64,000 nt of DNA. It comes from Sabethes cyaneus (taxonomy: Eukaryota; Arthropoda; Insecta; Diptera; Culicidae). The notes under the pieces are model-generated. The model saw nothing but the letters and a program-made list of their open reading frames with translations. It ran no database searches and was not told the DNA's origin. Below are positions 38,001 to 51,530 of this stretch, piece after piece (positions within the stretch are counted from its first letter, which is position 1; each line of letters begins with the position of its first letter). Location of the stretch: the NCBI RefSeq assembly GCF_943734655.1, contig NC_071354.1, forward strand, positions 142,941,642 to 143,005,641, written 5' to 3'. A program made the translations under genes and the position numbers.

Positions 38001-40144
38001 TAACTGGTGAAATAGATACTGATTTGCATAGTGAGGATGGAGTCCTATAACCTGTTATTTGGCTACAAATAAAGCTGTGACTGAGATGCGATGAAGCCGT
38101 AAAACTTCCATTCTAAACAAGCGCTAGCAATCTGTCGAAAGTTGGAAGACTGTACAGGAGCCAAAGTGAAACTATCGTATGTTAGCGTGTGTTTATCAGA
38201 ATGTGAATGTCCGTAAACATGTATACAGCACATGCCGGACTCGCACACAATTTTTTTCCACCATTAAATTTACATTAAAGTTCCATTTTTGTCGAAAGAG
38301 GTCCGATGGCGCTAGTGGTGCTTGTCATTTGTATGGGCTTGATGAAGAGCCTTCAGTTTTGTTTTAGGAGGTATTTAATCAAAAAGTTTCATTCCAACAG
38401 CATTCTTGTTTAAAGGCGAACAAGAGCGCAAAATTAAGAGATCAAAGACTGTGGACTAGGTGTTAAAAAAATAAAATGAAGAGTATATTGATGAACGTTC
38501 GCGAAAACAGCAATGAGTACATCTCAATTGACACAAGAAAGTGAAAGTCAATTGACAGACTCATGATAATTAAAGAACATGTTTAAAAATAAAAAAATAT
38601 TTGTGCATAGTGTTCCATGCTTGATGCTTGTCAGAAAACAAACTCATTTCAATGTACAAACAAACTACTCAAGAAGTCAGAGAGTAAACTAACAATGATT
38701 GTGGTTTTAGATTTATTTGTAGCAAACTGTATGTTGCTTTACGAAAAGCAGCTGGTACGTGGTTTTTTCCCAGCATATATAAGCATACTAAAAAAAGGAG
38801 AGTTCTGTAATCGGAAATTTCCTACCGATAATGACACAAACAAGTACAGTATGTAGTCGCATAATCAACAGTTTTCAATAACACTTATCTTCATGAAACG
38901 GCAATATAGTTTTTTGTTTCGAAGAATCCCGAATCTTCGTTCGCGTACTGTAGTTGTTTATGTACATGATTCGCCCACCACCTCGCGGAAAATTTCCAGT
39001 CCAAAAATACTTCTAGCCCTATGTTTATCTGCCATCAAATGTATGGATAGTAGATAGCATACCGTAATACTAACCGATAGAGCGACGAGCAAACAACAGC
39101 AAACGAAAATAAAAACTATACTCCGAACACATTTTCAACGACCTTCACAGTCACACAATCTCCGTTTTCGCACACACTGATAAAATTCTCGAGATTACCC
39201 ACCTCTCCGCTGCTGTAACTTGAATCCGACCGGTTGCTGTTACATATATTTGGCACCTTTGATCGACAAGTTGTTTGCGCACTAATGAATGGTAAAAAAC
39301 GGAACTTCCGCTTCGGCTACAGTCGAAAACAACAGAAACCCTTTTTTTGCCCCGCTTGCCCTTCAGTCGGCCAAGTTCATCGACACAACAGGAACAACTG
39401 TTATTCATGAGTCAAACAGAATACACGTCTAAGCGAACGTCGATTTGACAGTAAATACGCAGAGCAACTGTCAAACTAGCGCCGGCCCTGCCGCAAACGT
39501 ATCATTCTGTTTGTGGTGTTATTTGCGTGGGAACCTGTTTTCTACGCATACCCACCGTACGATTAAGTGTGGTAGGTCATTTTTTGATTCAGTGGAAATC
39601 AGCTGGTTTTATTGCAAATGCTAAGAGTTTGTTTTGTAAAGATTACAAATTTAGCTATGACGGTTGTTTGCGTAGGAAATTTCCCAGATATTTTGAAGCA
39701 GATGAATAATTCAAAAACAAAAACTTGCTATCACCAAAATAGTTCCGCGTGGTGGATTGAGTCATGTTGTTATGATGAACAAAAGCATATGTAAGCTTAC
39801 ACTTTGGCGTTACATCCCGCTTTGCTATGGAACTCGTCCATAGCATCCCACAGCAGCGGCACGAAACCATAAAAAACACGATGGTGTTGTGTAGCGTACA
39901 AATGCGTAATTTCAAGAATAGTATCTTTAGAGAAGTTTATTAATAAAATATGGACTTTATTTTTATTTAATTAAGGTAACTTTGTTATCAGCTATTAGAA
40001 TGATACAAATTTTTGCCCAACAAATATGTGCGTCCAAAAAAATATGTTCATAGTTTTACAAAAACATTAAAATAAGCATCTTTGTTGTATGCACATCTTT
40101 GTATCTGTTATTGTTGGAGAAATAAAATATTTTGGTTAAAAAAG
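38001..40144. other. Unassigned sequence
   Basis: No gene is recognised. Around 39900-40010 the text resembles the interior of the long-TIR MITE at 58531 (AAATGCGTAATTT, GAGAAGTTTATT, ATGATACAAA), so a decayed relative may be present. Confidence 0.4.
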
Positions 40145-40330
40145 TCTCAGTCGTCTCAGAAGCTGCAAATCACTTTCGATCTGGTCGAGCCATTTTGCAC
40201 ATTGAGCCCCTCCGTCCCTAAAGCAGGTGAGGTTGTTGGAGAGAACTGTTTTCGTCGCACTGTCGCCCGGCATTCTAACAGTGTGTCCGGCCTACCGTAG
40301 TCTACCGACTTTCTCCAGGTGCACGATAGG
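40145..40330 (-). pseudogene. LINE C-terminal fragment (RTE-like), minus strand
   Basis: Across one frameshift and one stop the minus strand reads VGRLR, then AGHTVRMPGDSATKTVLS, then GAQCAKWLDQIESDLQLLRR. It is the same C-terminal signature as at 37895, oriented oppositely. It is a truncated relic with no RT domain. Confidence 0.6.
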
Positions 40331-41774
40331 AATCTCTCCAAGCAAGGCCTTAAAAAGCTTCCAAAAGTCAACTTTGCTTACAATTTCTATGGTGACTTCA
40401 TAGGTTCTAAAAAGTTATTTAGTATATTTAAATACACAATGACTCTAAAGACCTCTGTAAGATGCATATTTATTAAGTTATTAATATATTTTATCTCATG
40501 TCTAATTATATGCGGGTCGACTACTTTGGTAAGAACACATCAAATGAGTTGAAAGCCCGAAAACAATTTATATGATTCTAGTACTACTTTCTGACGGCAC
40601 TTGCTGGCAGAAAACTGATTTCGGAACACGTTGCAAGTACTTAGTCCGTCATTAGAGTTAACACCTTCTATAGCCCGAAACTAAGATGAATGCAGAAACG
40701 AGTCATCACTGCAGTTACTTTTTTCATAATATCACAGCCAAATAATAGGAGATAGAGTCTCACACACATGATGAAATATTCTTATAAATTTGTAGAAATA
40801 ATAATTCAAATAAAACAAGGCTAGAATACTTATTATTCACCAACTTACTACAACTGGTTTCTGTTACTCTTAGCCAGTTGCTCTGACACCACATCATTGT
40901 ACAAATGGGTAAACTGAAGCATCTCTGTGTGAGTGACTCCTATCACGGCATTAATGAGAACACTGAAGCAAATTACCTCACACATAAAATGATAAATTTT
41001 GTCATTAGTGGCGGACTTTGCCAGAATTATTTAGAACTCAAATAGTCTACACTTCAACACTTTTCGATTTTCTTGTTGGCCCTTCAAAAACAGCTTCAGC
41101 ACGACTTCAAACCTAGAAAATGTAATTCTTGATAGCTGACATCACCTGACATTCTTGATAGCTGACAAATAGTTTCACTACAATAGGTAGCATGAAATAA
41201 TAAAATTGACAGAAAATATCAGACGAAAATAGAAGCCGGCAAGACGCTTTCTCTCAGAACTGTTTTTGCGGGCGTTTTAGAGGATATAAAGTAGATTCAA
41301 CCGGTGCTCTAGGATCTTCGACATTTTCATACGTTATTCATTCATTATTAAATAAAATATTATAGACCTTTCAAAAACCATATTACTCATTACACACAAT
41401 AATGATTACCTGGAGACTCTCACAGTTGGTCAAATTCAATGCAAAAATCTTGGATTGTTGATAATCAAAGCGCCTCCACCGAATCAGATGGTAATGGAGA
41501 CGCATGGTGGTTCTTTTTATAGTAATACTCACGGTGTTCCATAAAATCTTCCTGAAAAATTTCATGCGTATATTGAGATTACAAATAAGAATTACGTACC
41601 GATATAAATCCAACACTCGTATTTAATTCGCACTATTTTCGGGGCGATTTGCTTTATTAGAATTTTATAAAACCCTTATTGCAGTATTAATCATCATTCA
41701 ACAGAGATGTCCATTACAGTTTTGACCTTAGCATCAGTACTAGTTTTAAAAATAATTGAGGAAAGAATATAAGT
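40331..41774. other. Unassigned sequence
   Basis: No gene is recognised. A tandem duplication of TTCTTGATAGCTGACA lies at about 41126-41168. Confidence 0.45.
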
Positions 41775-41776
41775 TA

Positions 41777-43780
41777 CCCCGGGGCAAGTGGAAATACGGG
41801 GTAAGTGGGAACGACGCTCATAACTCTCTTCAATCACATTTTCTCCAACTGAACCTTGCTAAAAATAAAAGATCCAACTCCAACGCATACATTAAAATTA
41901 TAGTACATTAAAATTATAATTGGTTTTCAAAACTGCAAAATTGAACTTTTAATTTGGGAGTCATTTTCAATTTGCGTTGCAAGTTGGATATACCATCGTA
42001 TATGTGATATTTTGGCTGCAGGTTTTCGTAAAAGTACATGTTTTTCTGACAGTAGGTTAATATAATGAATGTATTAACAGGTTACACCTGAAAACTAGTT
42101 GTATAATTTGACAAACGGCATTACATATATGGATAGAAATAAGAAGGCGGCACTTCAAAGCACCCGGGGCAAATGAGACCTAATATAAATAAAGTGTTTC
42201 AGAACAAAACTTTCTATCTTAATACATTTTTTAGACGTACTTCCAGACATTTTCAGTTCAATTACATAATATTTATATCGATAAAGTTTTAAAATAAAGC
42301 CGAAAACAATACTAACCCACCGGACCCAAAAAATCCATTAACATGGCTTATGAGGGAAGAAACTGTTTGGTCACATTCTGAAGATTCATAAACGATGTTA
42401 ATTGACTCTGGAAAGGCAGAGTAGATATAATTAAGCAAATCTGCAACTAGATGTCAAACAGTAAAGCGTTATGGTTGTTAAAACGTAACTATTTCTTATG
42501 ATAGTTTCATTAATAGCACTATAGTATTGTGGGCATGGTAGAACAAACAGATTATGATTTGCAATGAAAATGATTTTTTTTGTATTTTTAAGCTATTAAA
42601 GCATGGTTAAACATTTGTTACGTCTCGCAAGAATTGGATACAACTACATGTTCAACTATATAGCGTTACATTACTGCATTACTGCTCACGAATTGTGTTT
42701 CATATTAAGGGGGCATAGTACTTTTTCAATTTAAAAAAAATCGAAATTTTTTTATTGATTATATCGAAAGATTAACATTTTGAGCATAAGTGTTTGAAAC
42801 CGTTTGGATGAATTCCAAAAAATGACAAAGTTACAGGTATTTGTACCGCGCAAGTCTGGAGCGATTACACAGCGAATAAAAACTTTAACGCCGTTTTTCT
42901 CGAAACCAGGTTTTCAAAGTCGGTACCATAAATATCTCAAGAACGACTCAAGCAATTCACTTGCTTCTTTTTTTTGTATAAAAGTTAATAAAATTATCTT
43001 GTCTTTGACCCATCCTTTTTTCGATATTGCAATTTATGTATATTTTAGAAACGTTTAAAGTCAATTTTTCGACTAAAAAACTTACTTTTATGTTTGAATG
43101 TCCGCTATTTTGTTGTGCGTTCGAATTTAAAATAAAAGATGGGTCAAAGACAAGATAATTCAATATACATGTCGTTTTGGATTTTTTCATTTCGGATAAG
43201 CCCCCGAGCGTCAATCCATGGTACCGCAAATCATTTTTTTTCGAATGATCATGTTCAAGGAGCCGTAGGAGAGGGGGAAAGAGGTTCATCCGGATCGATT
43301 TGCTTTTCGCGTTATCGAGAAAAAAATATTTGAAATAAGGCAAAAAATATGGTGTAAAAAGTACTATGCCCCCTTAATTATAAAGTTGCCCGTTGTGCTT
43401 TGATAGTGATCTGATTTTGTTACGGCATTTTTTGATGAACCATTAGTGGAAACATGATCTTTGGTTGCTTCTTTCAATGGCTACACGTCGGTGTTAAATA
43501 ACATGCACAATTTTCTGCTATATTGAGCTTTTCAATCAAATTCGAATATAGGTTTCATTTGTCCCATTTACCGGGGCAAGTGGGAACTAGCGCCATGATT
43601 TTGAAAAATTCTCTTCAGATTTATTTTATGTAAATCGAAAGTCCTTGTTTGTAATTAAACCTTCGAAGTAATACCACTGAAGAGTTTCTGTGCCGCTAGA
43701 ATTTTAAAATTGTCATAGGTGTTGATTACACGGTAGAATAACCTCTAACTAGCAATTTTTAGGTCCCGCTTGCCCCGGGG
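41777..43780. mobile_element. TA-target MITE with CCCCGGGGCAAG termini, interrupted by another MITE
   Basis: The left end reads CCCCGGGGCAAGTGG and the complement of the right end reads CCCCGGGGCAAGCGG. TA flanks both (41775-41776, 43781-43782). Related motifs recur inside in both orientations (CACCCGGGGCAAATGAGACC near 42162; its near-complement around 43553-43580). Removing the inner MITE leaves about 1.34 kb. No transposase is seen. Confidence 0.65.
42709..43373. mobile_element. 665-bp MITE with TTAA flanks, nested in the previous element
   Basis: Perfect 18-bp terminal inverted repeats GGGGGCATAGTACTTTTT, bounded by TTAA at 42705-42708 and 43374-43377. An internal inverted repeat (ATTATCTTGTCTTTGACCCA near 42992, complement near 43140) would form a second hairpin. 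TTAA flanks suggest piggyBac-like targeting, but TTA (Harbinger) or TA targets are also compatible with these bases. A 128-codon minus-strand frame inside has no motif. Confidence 0.75.
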
Positions 43781-43782
43781 TA

Positions 43783-46149
43783 CTTTACTTAAAATGACGG
43801 AAACATCAAAAATTTTCTGAAAAATGTGATTATGTGGCAAATTATGCCCCCGGGTTACGGTATTTGTTGATTGATTATTTATAGATTTGCTATAACGTTA
43901 TTAAATTAACAGTTAATTTATGTTAATTTATTTTATTTATAATAATCAAAGTGCCTCCTACGAATTCCAAGTAAATGGGGACGCAGGGTTGTTTTTCATA
44001 TAACATTATCGAATGCCCTACACATTTTCTCCAGAACAGCTGCAAAAAAATCAAAGATTCTAAAAATACTTGCAATATTTATCGAATCGTAATCATATAC
44101 TTGATTTTAAAAAAAAACTCTTGTTATCTAGTTGCAACATTTAACACTCAGACGGTGAAAAGTGGAGAGTTAATTGCCAAATTTGAACTACAATAAAGTT
44201 GTTTTCACACTCATATCCTACATTTTCGTTAAAATAACTAGATGTTCAAAACGGAGACACACTAAGAATGCTAAATTCGCAACATTTCCGAGTTATCGGC
44301 GTTGCCAAATTGGAGACCAATGAATATCCCAAAATCGACTCTTGAAAAGCTATTTTTTAAATCAAAACCTTTTTTTTTCTCTCGAACATGCATTTTTTAC
44401 GTAGGTATGTATACACTCGCTAAAAAGACAGCAGCTAGAGAATAATTGTCATTTCAAGCCAATGAGTACCTGTATGGAAGAAGGAAATAGTTATTAATAT
44501 TTGAATAATTATAAGCTTTTTAGATATATAGTATTCATTTCTCACGATCGTAAATATACAAGATTCGGCTTACAAAAATATTATACTCTGTGACGTTTTA
44601 ATGGATTATGTCTGTGTAATTCTTACAGAAATAAATGATTGCCAAATATTGCATATTTTCAAACAATGTATTCAGCCTATCTCTTCGCCCCTACTCACGA
44701 TTGAACGCGACGCCGCAAAAGGAAAGTTATGTAAAAATCGACTCCATTTCACCAATTTTTGAATCACTGCAGCCATAGGAATTGTAGCAGCAGCCTTTTG
44801 AAAAAGCGGCATCAATCCCTCAGTTATAATCGTACCGAAAATGCGATCAGCTGTTTCGTTACAAGGTCAATGGCACGTGATTTTCTTTCGGCTCGCTGGT
44901 CCAAGTGAATCACAGGTTTATTTCTTGCTTTTCTTCGATTTAGTTTTCCGTTTTTTGGCTCCACACTGCGGCTGAATTCGTACACATATAGACGGTGTTG
45001 TATAAAGCGGTAGTTTTATTTACTGTAGGTACGTCACGCTTCCGATTTTGGAGAAAAAGGCAATTAACTTCGTTTAGTGAGGCGCACCGCCATTGCTCGG
45101 GGTTAGAAATGATTGTATAAAGCGGAAAACATGTAATTATCCCAATCGCTGGTTGCATTCGATTGAAATGTAATGCAAATTAATTTAAATATTGGATTGA
45201 TAACATAATAAAAATTGCATACTCATCATAATTTGCTAAGATGCTACTTTTGATAAATTGAGCACTGCCAAGTGGACGGAAGAACGGCCGCTATAGTATT
45301 TCATTATGGATAGACTAACTCATTGGGGATTTTACTTTTATGACATAGCGGCTAATGGAAAGAGTTAATACGATGTGGATCAAAATTGTTGATAAAATAA
45401 ATGACAGAATGAATAAAAAATCAATATCTTATAAATAAATACCGTTTTCATGATATATAAAAATACTGTGATTGAAAAACTAATTTTGCTAAGTTGTCAG
45501 AAAAACTTAAGCTAAGTAAGAGACCATATGGCTGGATAAAGACACAAATAGCTGATGAAGCCCCGAATTACATTTTAACAAGAAAATTGTTTCAACGGAA
45601 GCGAATTAATTGAAGTGATTTCGATTAATCAACACCTCAGCACAATTTCGAGCGATGAATAAGTATGAAGTGAAAAATGACATAGCCAAGTGTATTTTCG
45701 AAATCAACAGGTTAGGTATATTTGGTATTTTTCAACCATCGTTGTTTGCTACTTCATTTCACCCAGTCTGAAAAAAACAGTTCAGAAATGTTGTGTCTAC
45801 CATAGTCGACATTAAAATACTTCAAAAGCTATCAGATTTACTTCTACAGCGAAATAAAATCGAGCAAATTAAACATTAGTTATGAACGGTCTTTCATATT
45901 TCCTGCCCAACACTGATTTTTGGAAGAAAATTTAAAGACGTTGGTGAATTAGTGGTGGTAAAACATTAAAGTGCGGCTAAACGTGTTTCTACGACTGTAT
46001 CTTTGACCATTTTTTCCATCCTTTCAAACACGTCACAATTAATAAATATGTGCGTTATCTCACCATTAGGCAAAATGATTTTTAATATTTAATTACTTTT
46101 AGTGTACTGTGCGTGATTTGTTTAATTATTTTGAAAAATAAATTACAAA
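43783..46149. other. Unassigned sequence with an orphan MITE end
   Basis: No gene is recognised. At 43837-43863 the complement reads TACCGTAACCCGGGGGC, resembling the termini of the MITE at 22306, but no partner end was found. TGTATAAAGCGG occurs twice near 44998 and 45113. Confidence 0.45.
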
Positions 46150-46270
46150 AGCCCAGCCTCCCAGTTAGCCACGAATTACAACGCTGGTTTAACAAGCCAG
46201 TCGTCGTATGTTCGAATATCGGCTGGAAGTCATAAGGATACAGGCTGCGATATCCGTTGAACAAAAACAA
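46150..46270 (+). mobile_element. SINE family 3, head fragment
   Basis: CTCCCAGTTAGCCACGAATT and GTCGTCGTATGTTCGAATAT match the tRNA-like head of the copies at 24015 and 59534. Similarity fades after about 46250. Confidence 0.65.
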
Positions 46271-47565
46271 GTCAGGTTTCGAAAATGAAATATAGCACCT
46301 AGGTTTTACTTTTTCTTTATTTAAATTCGAGAGGCACATGCACAACATTCAAAATATCCAACTAGAATATTACCAGAACTTACCAGAATAAGAAGTAATA
46401 AAATAAGAAACCAAAGTTTTATTTTCAAATATCTCTTTCACTCTTTCAAAAGACGGATAGTGATTTATGATAAGTCATCCATCTAAATATATCAAAGCAG
46501 GTGAAACTCTATTAATCCTAAAATCGTTTGTTTTTTACTTTTGGTTCTTGTATGTTTCGTAAACTCATCTACGATAGATCCTAGTTGTTACGAACAGCTT
46601 GCAAATGGTCAGCAAAAACACATTACTACGGTTTCATGTGACTACGCAATTCTGACTAGACTATTATGAGTTGCGAAGCCAAACATAATCAGTGATAGAG
46701 TCCCGACTACAAGGAAACTAGAATACTACAACAGATTACGACCTCTACAACAATATTGTGAGAAAATTTTGTTTCACTTTATATCAAACATTCACTCGAC
46801 ATTTCATGAAACTTTTTACTTCACCTAGTTTTCACCACATTTGATTATATTAAAATGCAATTATTCAAACAATCAATATGTTTCAGATGAATGTTCAATA
46901 TTAATATAATTAGTTTTGTATTTTGTTAATCTGTTTTGATCAGGAAGCTATTCATAAAACAAAGTAAAACAAAAGAAAAAAATCAACAAAGTGCATCTAT
47001 TTCACAATGCATATATGTACCTCCTACTTATTTCACCTGTGACTTACATCACAGGTTATAACAGTAGCTACGGTTTACTTTCTTTTTACCATATTTGGCC
47101 ATATCGAACAGGGAATAGACAAATGAGGTGATGCGACTGGTGAATCAGTACCATTGAAGGCGTTTGTTCTTCCGAAGTGAACTAAATGGATTAAAGTGGC
47201 GTGGACTAGCAAAATGTTGACGCAACAATTGGGTTTAGTTGACACATAGTGGAAATGTAGAAGAAAAACCTACCCCAATATACCGAATAGAGCATGCCTC
47301 CCTCAGTGCATGTAGAAATTTAGTGCCTTATCGTACACCAACATACATCTTTGAATCGTTCGGTTTGTATGAAAATTCACATTCTTATTCACTATGAACG
47401 AATATTTCATCACTCCTGGTAAGTTTACTATTCTGAAATATGAACCAAACACTGTAGACTAGAAACACATTTATTTTATGAAGTTGCAAGCATATGTTCT
47501 CAGGAATAATATCAGTTGGAAATAGCTTTTACTAAAATTTTCTACGATTTTCCATGTCAACCGGA
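46271..47565. other. Unassigned sequence
   Basis: I see no gene or recognisable element in this stretch. Confidence 0.5.
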
Positions 47566-47690
47566 AGTTTGAATTCGGTTATAATTGGTTCCCATTATAG
47601 CTTGGTATGATCCGCGGGGCGCCAAACTTAATACAGTACTTAGTAAGCGTTGCTGCAATGGCTTTCGAAAGAAAACGATTATTTGAAATA
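47566..47690 (+). mobile_element. SINE family 2, degraded fragment
   Basis: It contains GTTTGAATTCGGTTATAATT and TAAGCGTTGCTGCAATGGC, matching in order the family 2 copy at 4395. The A-box half is missing. Confidence 0.55.
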
Positions 47691-48004
47691 AATAAATGTT
47701 TGAGAAAATTGAGTTTTCCGACCATAACTCTAAAATAACAAAAAAACGCTATCGTGAAACTTTTTCATTAAAAGTGTACATGCTATACTCGTTTGTTTGT
47801 TAAACGACTGGATAATGCGTACCGTTGTGGCAGTACTGTGGGTCTGAGCCTTTTGTCTAGCACTCTAGCAACTGCTATCTCTACATCTTCGCTAGTACAG
47901 CCGGGATACTGTCACGATGGTCCTCCGGTGATACAGGGGCTTGATGCAGGCCTTACAAGCCATTCCTAAAAATACTAGTGCGGGTAGTAGTGTAGTAGTG
48001 AGAG
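47691..48004. other. Unassigned sequence before the RTE fragment
   Basis: I see nothing I can assign here. Confidence 0.4.
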
Positions 48005-48735
48005 TGAATACGACAACTACCCAAGACATGATGTCATAATCGTCAACGGACCAATACCCAGGTTGGCCAGGAAAAGGAATTTAGACTGGTTTTTGGAAAG
48101 TTCAGCGCACACCCACTCATTGACTCATCGACTTCGCCGCATCCAAAAACATAGCCATACGAAGTTCCCTGCATAGCCTTCAATAGCGGTACACCTGAAG
48201 ATCATCACAATAAAAGACTGACTCGCAAATCGACCACGTTTTAATTGTTGAAATGCAATTCTCGGATATCATCAACATTAGAACCTATCATAGCGTAAAC
48301 ATCGATTCTGACCACAACTTTTTTATGGTTAAAATGCGCCAAAGACTTTTCGTTATTACCAACTTTCGGTACCATCGCCCAGCACTGTACTCAAGTTACC
48401 TGAAGTTACTCTTGAGTACGCATAAAGGTTTGAGGCTGCGCTGCCGGGTAAGGGAGAGTTAAACGAAGCCACTCTCGAGGACTGATGGGATGACACTAAA
48501 GCAGCCATTAACAGCGCAGCGGAAGGTGCCACTGGGTTCACTAAAAGGAGTCGACGTAACGACTGGTTTGTCGAGGAATACCAAACGATGTTAGACCAGA
48601 AGAATGCAGCACAGGCATCGAAGCTGCAGTAGGGGACCCATCAAAACGTGGAACGATATAGACAGAAGCGATAACAGCAAACCCTGTTTTTCTGGGATAA
48701 GAAGCGTCGTTTGGAAACGTGTAAATTCTACGGTT
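48005..48735 (+). pseudogene. RTE-clade LINE fragment: endonuclease C-terminus and linker
   Basis: Broken plus-strand frames give RHDVIIVNG (about 48018-48048), KFSAH-like and FAASKNIAIRSS remnants, then KTDSQIDHVL and IDSDHNFFMVKMRQRL (about 48302-48352), the end of an AP-type endonuclease domain. These are followed by the linker ATGFTKRSRRNDWFVEEYQ and NVERYRQKR. The RT domain is missing because the fragment ends at about 48735, exactly where an oppositely oriented RTE element begins. Confidence 0.7.
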
Positions 48736-51530
48736 TTGGGCTGCCGCTTTACAGTCGCCCCTAACACCAGCTGTTCTAGCATCCACATTAATAGCGCTCA
48801 TCCAACGGGTACGAGGTCTGCCTCGAAGTCGTCGTTCTCTGCTAAATATTGTTTTCGCCGGTCTCTCATCCGGCATGCTTGCTACGTGCGAAGCCCATTG
48901 TGGCCTACCGTATTTTAGTCGCGTCACCATGTCCGCATCTTTGTTTACTTGTTATATTTCAAGATTCATGCGCCTGCGCCACACTCCTTCGTTTAATATG
49001 CTGCCAACAATTGATCGTAGGATCTTACGCTCAAAAACCGCATTAGCTCGTCGGTCGTTCTCTTTCAACGTTCACGCTTCGTGGCCACAGAGTACCATCG
49101 GGAGAATTAGCGTCTTATAGAGCGCGAGTTTTGCGCGGAGTTGCTGGCCTCAGCTGGCTACGTAATCCGTAGAAGGCCCAGTTCGCAGCCGTTATCGGCC
49201 TTTTTACCTCACAAAAAATTCGTCGGCCACTTCAAAAGAATCTCCATTTAACACAACCGCACTTCCGATGTTCGAATGGCTACTACGTTCTCTAGCAGCA
49301 ACCATATACTTTGTTTTGGTAGAATTTATGGTAAGCGCTATCCTCGCAGTTTCCACCTTAAGATGAGTGTACGCTTCTTCCTCAGCTCTACGGTTAACAC
49401 CGATGATATCGATGTCGTCCACAAACCTTGAGAGCATATGAGACTTCGTGATGATGGTATCGCTTCACTGCACGCGTGCCCTTCGAATAGTACATTCCAA
49501 TGCAATGTTGAACAGCTAATTCGATAGTCCGTCACCTTGCTTCAAACCATCTAACGTCACAAACGATTAGGATGTCTCACCCGCTATCCTAACGCTTAAT
49601 TTTGAACCATCAAGGGTATCACGTATCAGCCTAATCAGTTTTGTTAGAAAACCATGGTCAAGCATAATGTGCCACAGCTCATTTCGTTTAACTGAATCGT
49701 ACGCCGCCTTGAAGTTTATAAACAAATGGTGAGTCTGCAAGTTGTATTCTTCGAATTTATCGAGAATTTGTCGCAAGGTGAACATTTGGTCCGTCGTGGG
49801 GCGGCCCCCTCGAAAGTCGCACTGGTATTCGCCAACAAACGTTTCCTACAACGGCCTCAGTCTGAGAAACAGAATGTGGAAGAAAATTTTCTATGCAGAA
49901 TTGAGGAGAGTAATACCTCGGTAATTGGTGCATTCGAATCGATGGCCCTTTTTGTAAATAGGGCATTTGAGACCTTCCAACCAGTTCGTAGCTATTTCCT
50001 CCTCAGTCCATACCTTTAGTGTAACCTGATGGATTGCACAAGACAGCCGTTCGCTCCTGACTTTCAAAAGTTCGGCGGGAATGCCGTCCTTTCCAGCTGC
50101 TTTGCCCTTTTTCAGCTATCTTGCTGCTTCTAAGGTCGTCCAAAGTTCGTAGATCCACAGTTTGTCCATCATCCTCAATCGTTATCCTGTTTCTGTTAAC
50201 CGCTCCATCTGGTTCACCACTCTACAATGCATCGAAACGTTGTTTCCAAGGCCTAACCACGTTAGATCTTTCGGTAGTCACGTTCCTCTCCTTGTCGTTG
50301 CCCATAACAGGAGTTGGGATGGTCCGATTCCTGATTCCGTTGATCGTATTGAAGAAGCTTTTCGTATCGTGTCTTTCGAAGCAATTCCCCGCCTCCGCAA
50401 GAACGCGATCCCAGTGCTAGCGTTTCTTACGACAATGAAGCCTCTTTTCGGCAGCTCAAGCATTTCGGTATTTCTCTCTGCTCTGGTGTGTCACAGTTCC
50501 GGCCCATATTTGACTTCTGGCTTGTTTCTTCTCGTCAGTCACTCGTTGGTACTCTTCGTCAAACTACTCACTGGAAGTGGCTGCAGCAGTAGTACCCAGC
50601 ACTTCTCGCGCTGTAGTACTGATCGCGTCGAGGATATGCCGCCACTGTTCGTTCAGGTTCTCTCCAAGTTGTTCACCGAACCGCCCATCAGTCAAGTCGA
50701 GTCGAGAGTACTCTGCAGCAACTCTTTCTGTTGATAACCGCCGAATGTTCAATCGTATCTTGCTCGTTAATTTTGATTTGAATATATTGGACAACCGGGC
50801 GCGGATCTTGCTTACTACGAGATAGTGGTCCGAGTCGACGTTTGGTTCCCGGCAGGATCGCACGTCTGCGACCTCAGAAATGTGCCGGCCATCAACCAGA
50901 ACGTGGTCGATCTGAGAGCAGGCCTCCCCATTAGGGTGTTTCCAGGTATACTTCCGAATGTTTAAAATGGGTACTACAGATAACCATTCCTCTAGCTGCA
51001 GAAGTTGATTAGCCTCGGGCCATTGTCGTTTGTGGTAGGATCTTAACCAATAACGGGACGAAAGTACTCTTCACGAACAACCTGTGCATTTGTATCCCCG
51101 ATGACTATCTGTATGTCATGTCTTGGGCACTATCCATAAGGCCTGTCGAGAAGATCATAGAACGCCTCTTTTACGTCATCGGGTTTGTCGCTCGTCGGTG
51201 CTTACACATTTATCAGCCCTGCTTTATCGCCGCCACTGTAGTAGGTGTGATACTTGAATGTCGTGCCCGCAATAGGATCTACTGCGCGGAATCCGCCTTC
51301 TCCCGTCTTCGGCCATCGCACTTCCTGGATGGCTGCAACCTCGACCTTCATCTTCTGCAGCTCTCTTGCCAGGATACCTGCGCGTGCCTGTTCAAGCAAA
51401 GTCCTGACATTCCAAGTACCAAGTTTCCAATAATCGTTGTCCATTTTCTTTTGCCTGGGTCCATACCGATTATTCTGTTGTAGTTCCTTTCCTGAAGTTC
51501 TCCTAGCGAAAGTCTTTTAAGCATACCGCC
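48736..51530 (-). pseudogene. RTE-clade LINE relic, copy 1 (endonuclease plus reverse transcriptase)
   Basis: Nearly full coding length on the minus strand. Endonuclease N-terminus: WKLGTWNVRTLLEQ (about 51390-51430) and VAAIQEVRWPKTGEG (about 51300-51350). Endonuclease end: NVDSDHYLVVSKIRARLSN (about 50785-50840). RT: FINFKAAYDSVKRNE (about 49680-49720) and FVDDIDIIG (about 49400-49428), where FADD has become FVDD but both Asp remain. C-terminus: WASHVASMPDERPAKTIF and RGRPRTRW (about 48790-48900). It stops short at KAAAQNR, so the last codons are lost. Multiple frameshifts and stops break it. The endonuclease-RT layout without RNase H and the EN start fit the RTE clade, known in mosquitoes. 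Confidence 0.8.

Noticed and set aside
42957..43343. 128-codon minus-strand frame as a gene
   Set aside because: It lies wholly in a MITE and spans its internal inverted repeat; no recognisable domain.
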